Below, piece by piece: positions 62,050-64,000 of a DNA stretch of 64,000 nucleotides. The translations under genes were made by a program, and so were the position numbers. Source of the stretch: Sva-07 sp963717385. GTDB taxonomy: Bacteria; Actinomycetota; Acidimicrobiia; Acidimicrobiales; Ilumatobacteraceae. Where the stretch lies: the NCBI GenBank assembly GCA_963717385.1, contig CAVQWE010000011.1, positions 1-64,000 of the forward strand, read 5' to 3'. The notes under the pieces are model-generated. The model worked only from the letters and a program-made list of their open reading frames with translations, ran no database searches and was not told the DNA's origin. The first letter of the stretch is position 1; each line of letters starts with the position of its first letter.

Positions 62050-62700
62050 ATGACCGCTGTCGACCTCCTGTCACTGCGCCGTACGAACGGCGCGATCATC
62101 TTGATGACCTACCGCGGAGACTGGTGACCGTACTGCTGCGGCCAGCTCGTGAAGCTGGCATCCCAGTACGACCGAATCCATCAAGGCGGCGCTGAACTCG
62201 CCGCGGTGAGCGTCGACGACGACGTCCGCCAGGCCGGAATGGCACAGCGGTGGGGTTTCACCCACACACGATTCGTTTCCGATCCCGGAGGCGCAGCGAT
62301 CCTCGAGCCCCTCGGCCTCTTCGATCCCGATGAACGAGATGGCATTGCGCTGCCCGGCATGGTGATCATCGATCCCGAAGGCACAGAGGCGTACCGCTAC
62401 CAGGGTCGCGACTTCGCCGACCGCACCAACGACGACGACATCTGGGCCACGCTCGACGCGTTGTCGCTCCCGCCGGTCGATCCCCCTCCGTGGACGCCGA
62501 CCGTCGAGGTGCCCGACGACCTACGCGGCTACTTTCGCCCCGCCGACTTCGGCGGCTACTTCCGCGGCAACATGTTCGGAGCGATCGCCATCGGCGGTCG
62601 ACTCGACGACAAGGCCGCTCGGGCCATCGCCCGCGAGCACCGGGAGATGTCGAAGTCGAACCTCGAAGCGTGGGAGACCTGGCGGACCAACACGGCGTGA
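62050..62700 (+). CDS. Peroxiredoxin-like (AhpC/TSA) protein, candidate selenoprotein with UGA at codon 26
   Basis: 216 residues if the in-frame TGA at 62125-62127 is read as selenocysteine. The motif is TYRGDW-U-PYCCGQLVKLA: in the AhpC/TSA-like family the same place is a Cys (RGDWCPxC). So Sec26 and Cys29 would form a U-x-x-C redox pair. The thioredoxin-like core continues without break: LAAVSVDDDVRQAGMAQRWG, FVSDPGGAAILEPLGL and LPGMVIIDPEG. A hairpin with SECIS geometry lies directly after the TGA. Conventional annotation would start at GTG 62149 and lose the active site. Role: a thiol peroxidase or disulfide reductase. It is convergent with a deazaflavin reductase. Confidence 0.82.
62130..62169 (+). 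promoter_or_regulatory. Candidate bacterial SECIS element
   Basis: A 40-nt hairpin 2 nt after the TGA. Lower stem GTACTG/CAGTAC (62130-62135 with 62164-62169), internal loop, upper stem GCCAGCT/AGCTGGC (62141-62147 with 62153-62159), apical loop CGTGA. The loop G (62149) is its second base and lies 22 nt past the TGA, inside the 16-37 nt range known for bacterial SECIS elements. Confidence 0.8.
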
Positions 62701-62719
62701 GCCGCAGTCACGGCGAGTG

Positions 62720-63190
62720 TCACTCGGGAAGGATCTCGAACACCGGGTGGTTCGGGGCGATCGCGAGGAACTGCTCGTCGGTGCTGTCAGCGCCGACCCC
62801 GTCGAAGAACTGACCGACCTCCCACTTCCAGCGGCGCAGGTACGGCCGGAGGACCTCGGGCTTGCGGTCGTGCTCCAGCTCTGCCAGCCGCACCGTCTCT
62901 GCACGCCTGCCGACGCGCAGGGTGCAACCGCCGGCAGCGCGAACGTTCAGCACCCACTGGGTCTGACCGCGAGGCGCCACCAGATAGCGGCGATCTCCGA
63001 TGGTCAGCACGTTCACGGGCGTCGAGCGCGTCTCGCCAGATGTGCGCCCGGGCACCGACAGGACACGGGACCCCCACAGACTGAGCCCCCATCGCGTGCA
63101 CTGAGCCACCAGTGGATTGAACAGGTGGGCACTGAACCAGTCCGGCTGCAGGTACCTCGTCGTGGTCACGGCGGATGCTTGGTCGTTCAT
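62720..63190 (-). CDS. Deazaflavin (F420)-dependent nitroreductase/quinone reductase (Ddn family)
   Basis: 156 residues from ATG 63190. VLSVPGRTSGETRSTPVNVL near residue 42 and YLVAPRGQTQWVLNVRAAGG near 68 are the F420-binding pattern of the Ddn/split-barrel family. The substrate may be quinones or nitro compounds. It is divergent from a TetR gene, and the shared region has matching palindromic operators, so repression by that TetR is likely. The frame extends to 63286, which lies in the operator region. Confidence 0.87.
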   Translation of the reverse strand: MNDQASAVTTTRYLQPDWFSAHLFNPLVAQCTRWGLSLWGSRVLSVPGRTSGETRSTPVNVLTIGDRRYLVAPRGQTQWVLNVRAAGGCTLRVGRRAETVRLAELEHDRKPEVLRPYLRRWKWEVGQFFDGVGADSTDEQFLAIAPNHPVFEILPE

Positions 63191-63207
63191 GGTGATCCTT
63201 TCGTTGA

Positions 63208-63273
63208 GAGAGCACTGCTCTCGTTTGTGAGCACCGTACACACTGCTCTCGACAAAAGCAAGAGCACTGCTCT
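63208..63273. promoter_or_regulatory. TetR operator array between the Ddn-type and TetR genes
   Basis: Two palindromes, GAGAGCA-C-TGCTCTC (63208-63222, perfect) and AGAGCA-C-TGCTCT (63261-63273), lie 52 bp apart centre to centre. A half site (CACTGCTCTC, 63241-63250) sits between them. They fill the 99-bp region between the two divergent starts. Confidence 0.85.
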
Positions 63274-63295
63274 CTCTTTGTGACATACTGTGTCG

Positions 63296-64000
63296 ATGCC
63301 CGACCCAGCACCGACGACAGGGGCGCGCGCCCGAGCACGCGCCGAGGTCCGCGATGCGATCCTGACCGCCGCCGCTGCACGATTGGCAAGCGATGGAGCA
63401 GTCGACCTGTCGCTACGCGCCGTCGCCCGCGACGTCGGCATGGTGTCGTCGGCGGTGTACCGCTACTTCGCGAGCCGCGACGACCTGCTGACCGCCCTGA
63501 TCATCCAGGCCTACGACTCACTCGCCGACCGTGTCGACGCGCACGTCGCCACGACGAGCAACCAGCCGGCCGCCGAGCGGTGGGTCGCCGCCGCCATGGA
63601 GATACGCACCTGGGCCCACGAGCACCCGAACGACTACGCCCTCTTGTACGGCACCCCGATCCCCGGCTACGCCGCGCCGGACGACACCGTGGCGCCGGGA
63701 ACGCGGGTCGCCCGTGCCCTGGTGGGCATCGTGCGGGAGTCAGACCATCTCGAGCCGTCAGCACATCGGCCTCCTGATCCGGTACTCACCGAGTCGTTCG
63801 ATGCGCTCCGACGCGATCTCGAACTTGGCGTCGATGACGCCACAGTGCTGGCGATCCTCACCGCCTGGACGCAGCTGTTCGGGCTGCTGACATTCGAGCT
63901 GTTCGGCCAGACCCGTGGATTCGTCACCGATGACGAGGCGCTGTTCCGTTCCGCGGCCGCCGCGATGGCCGCCACCATCGGACTCCCGCGAACGGCCTGA
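63296..64000 (+). CDS. TetR-family transcriptional regulator
   Basis: 234 residues from ATG 63296 (GTG 63290 is in frame, two codons earlier). N-terminal helix-turn-helix: AILTAAAARLASDGAVDLSL and AVARDVGMVSSAVYRYFASR. The C-terminal domain (WVAAAMEIRTWAHEHPNDYALLYGTPIPGYAAP, beginning WVAAAMEIRTWAHEH) resembles the WHG-type ligand domain. It should bind the AGAGCA-C-TGCTCT palindromes just upstream and control itself and the divergent deazaflavin reductase. Its stop is the last base of the window. Confidence 0.92.
   Translation: MPDPAPTTGARARARAEVRDAILTAAAARLASDGAVDLSLRAVARDVGMVSSAVYRYFASRDDLLTALIIQAYDSLADRVDAHVATTSNQPAAERWVAAAMEIRTWAHEHPNDYALLYGTPIPGYAAPDDTVAPGTRVARALVGIVRESDHLEPSAHRPPDPVLTESFDALRRDLELGVDDATVLAILTAWTQLFGLLTFELFGQTRGFVTDDEALFRSAAAAMAATIGLPRTA

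Overview
The window is high-GC DNA with densely packed, often 4-bp-overlapping genes. It carries an F420-type (LLM-class) oxidoreductase, a deazaflavin-dependent reductase, lipoproteins with Cys lipoboxes, a PAC2 protein, a WXG-type small protein and an NAD-type short 6-phosphogluconate dehydrogenase. Together these point to an actinobacterium; the flavour (many acidic, Asp-rich soluble proteins and a sortase-type giant surface protein) suggests a marine Acidimicrobiia such as an Ilumatobacter relative. That placement is inference. No rRNA, tRNA or CRISPR was seen.

Layout. 1-5.6 kb: branched-chain-amino-acid-type binding lipoprotein (cut by the window edge), LLM oxidoreductase, sugar-isomerase-like protein plus thioredoxin, and a CHAD-CYTH fusion. 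5.7-12.3 kb: class III aminotransferase, FAD amine oxidase, saccharopine-dehydrogenase-like protein, AcuI/YhdH-type reductase, sulfurtransferase and TSUP permease. 12.3-16.5 kb: a TPP riboswitch in front of thiamine pyrophosphokinase and a ThiBPQ importer. 16.6-19.2 kb: a WXG-like/large-protein pair and a VapBC module. 19.2-22.7 kb: gnd-zwf and an EamA permease. 22.7-29.2 kb: a phosphotransferase, a class II aldolase, and a B12 block (btuFCD-like importer under a cobalamin riboswitch, divergent cobO-cobT). 29.2-35.7 kb: DUF368 lipid-carrier translocase family, aspartate aminotransferase, serC, PAC2, metY and YhhN. 35.7-39.3 kb: ilvBNC with an attenuator leader peptide. 39.3-48.2 kb: a 2943-residue sortase-anchored SdrD_B/DUF11 surface protein. 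48.4-50.7 kb: two tandem TetR regulators and folD. 50.7-51.2 kb: a decayed REP-associated tyrosine transposase flanked by 30-bp inverted repeats. 51.2-64 kb: inositol-phosphate synthase, LysR, lipoprotein, Thr/Ser dehydratase-like enzyme, 5-FTHF cyclo-ligase, flavin reductase, small membrane proteins, serine hydrolase, ilvD, a KhtTU-like K+/H+ antiporter pair, a peroxiredoxin-like gene with an in-frame UGA at the catalytic position, a deazaflavin reductase and its TetR.

The most interesting item is the peroxiredoxin-like gene at 62050-62700. Codon 26 is TGA exactly where the family has the first Cys of a CxxC motif, and a two-tier hairpin starts 2 nt downstream with the geometry of a bacterial SECIS element, so it is a strong selenoprotein candidate. 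Also notable are the REPtron-like remnant at 50681-51245, three 40-bp palindromes around 35 kb, two GGGGTC-core palindromes with co-varying arms, paired operators in front of the giant adhesin, and the ilv leader peptide.

Twelve apparent single-base frameshifts (near 45, 2512, 16790, 17483, 27275, 27755, 30200, 30767, 48762, 49535, 50060 and 51680) interrupt otherwise intact conserved genes. They cluster at 16.8-17.5, 27.3-30.8 and 48.8-51.7 kb. Indel errors in the assembly are the simplest explanation. For such genes the coordinates given span the reconstructed whole gene.
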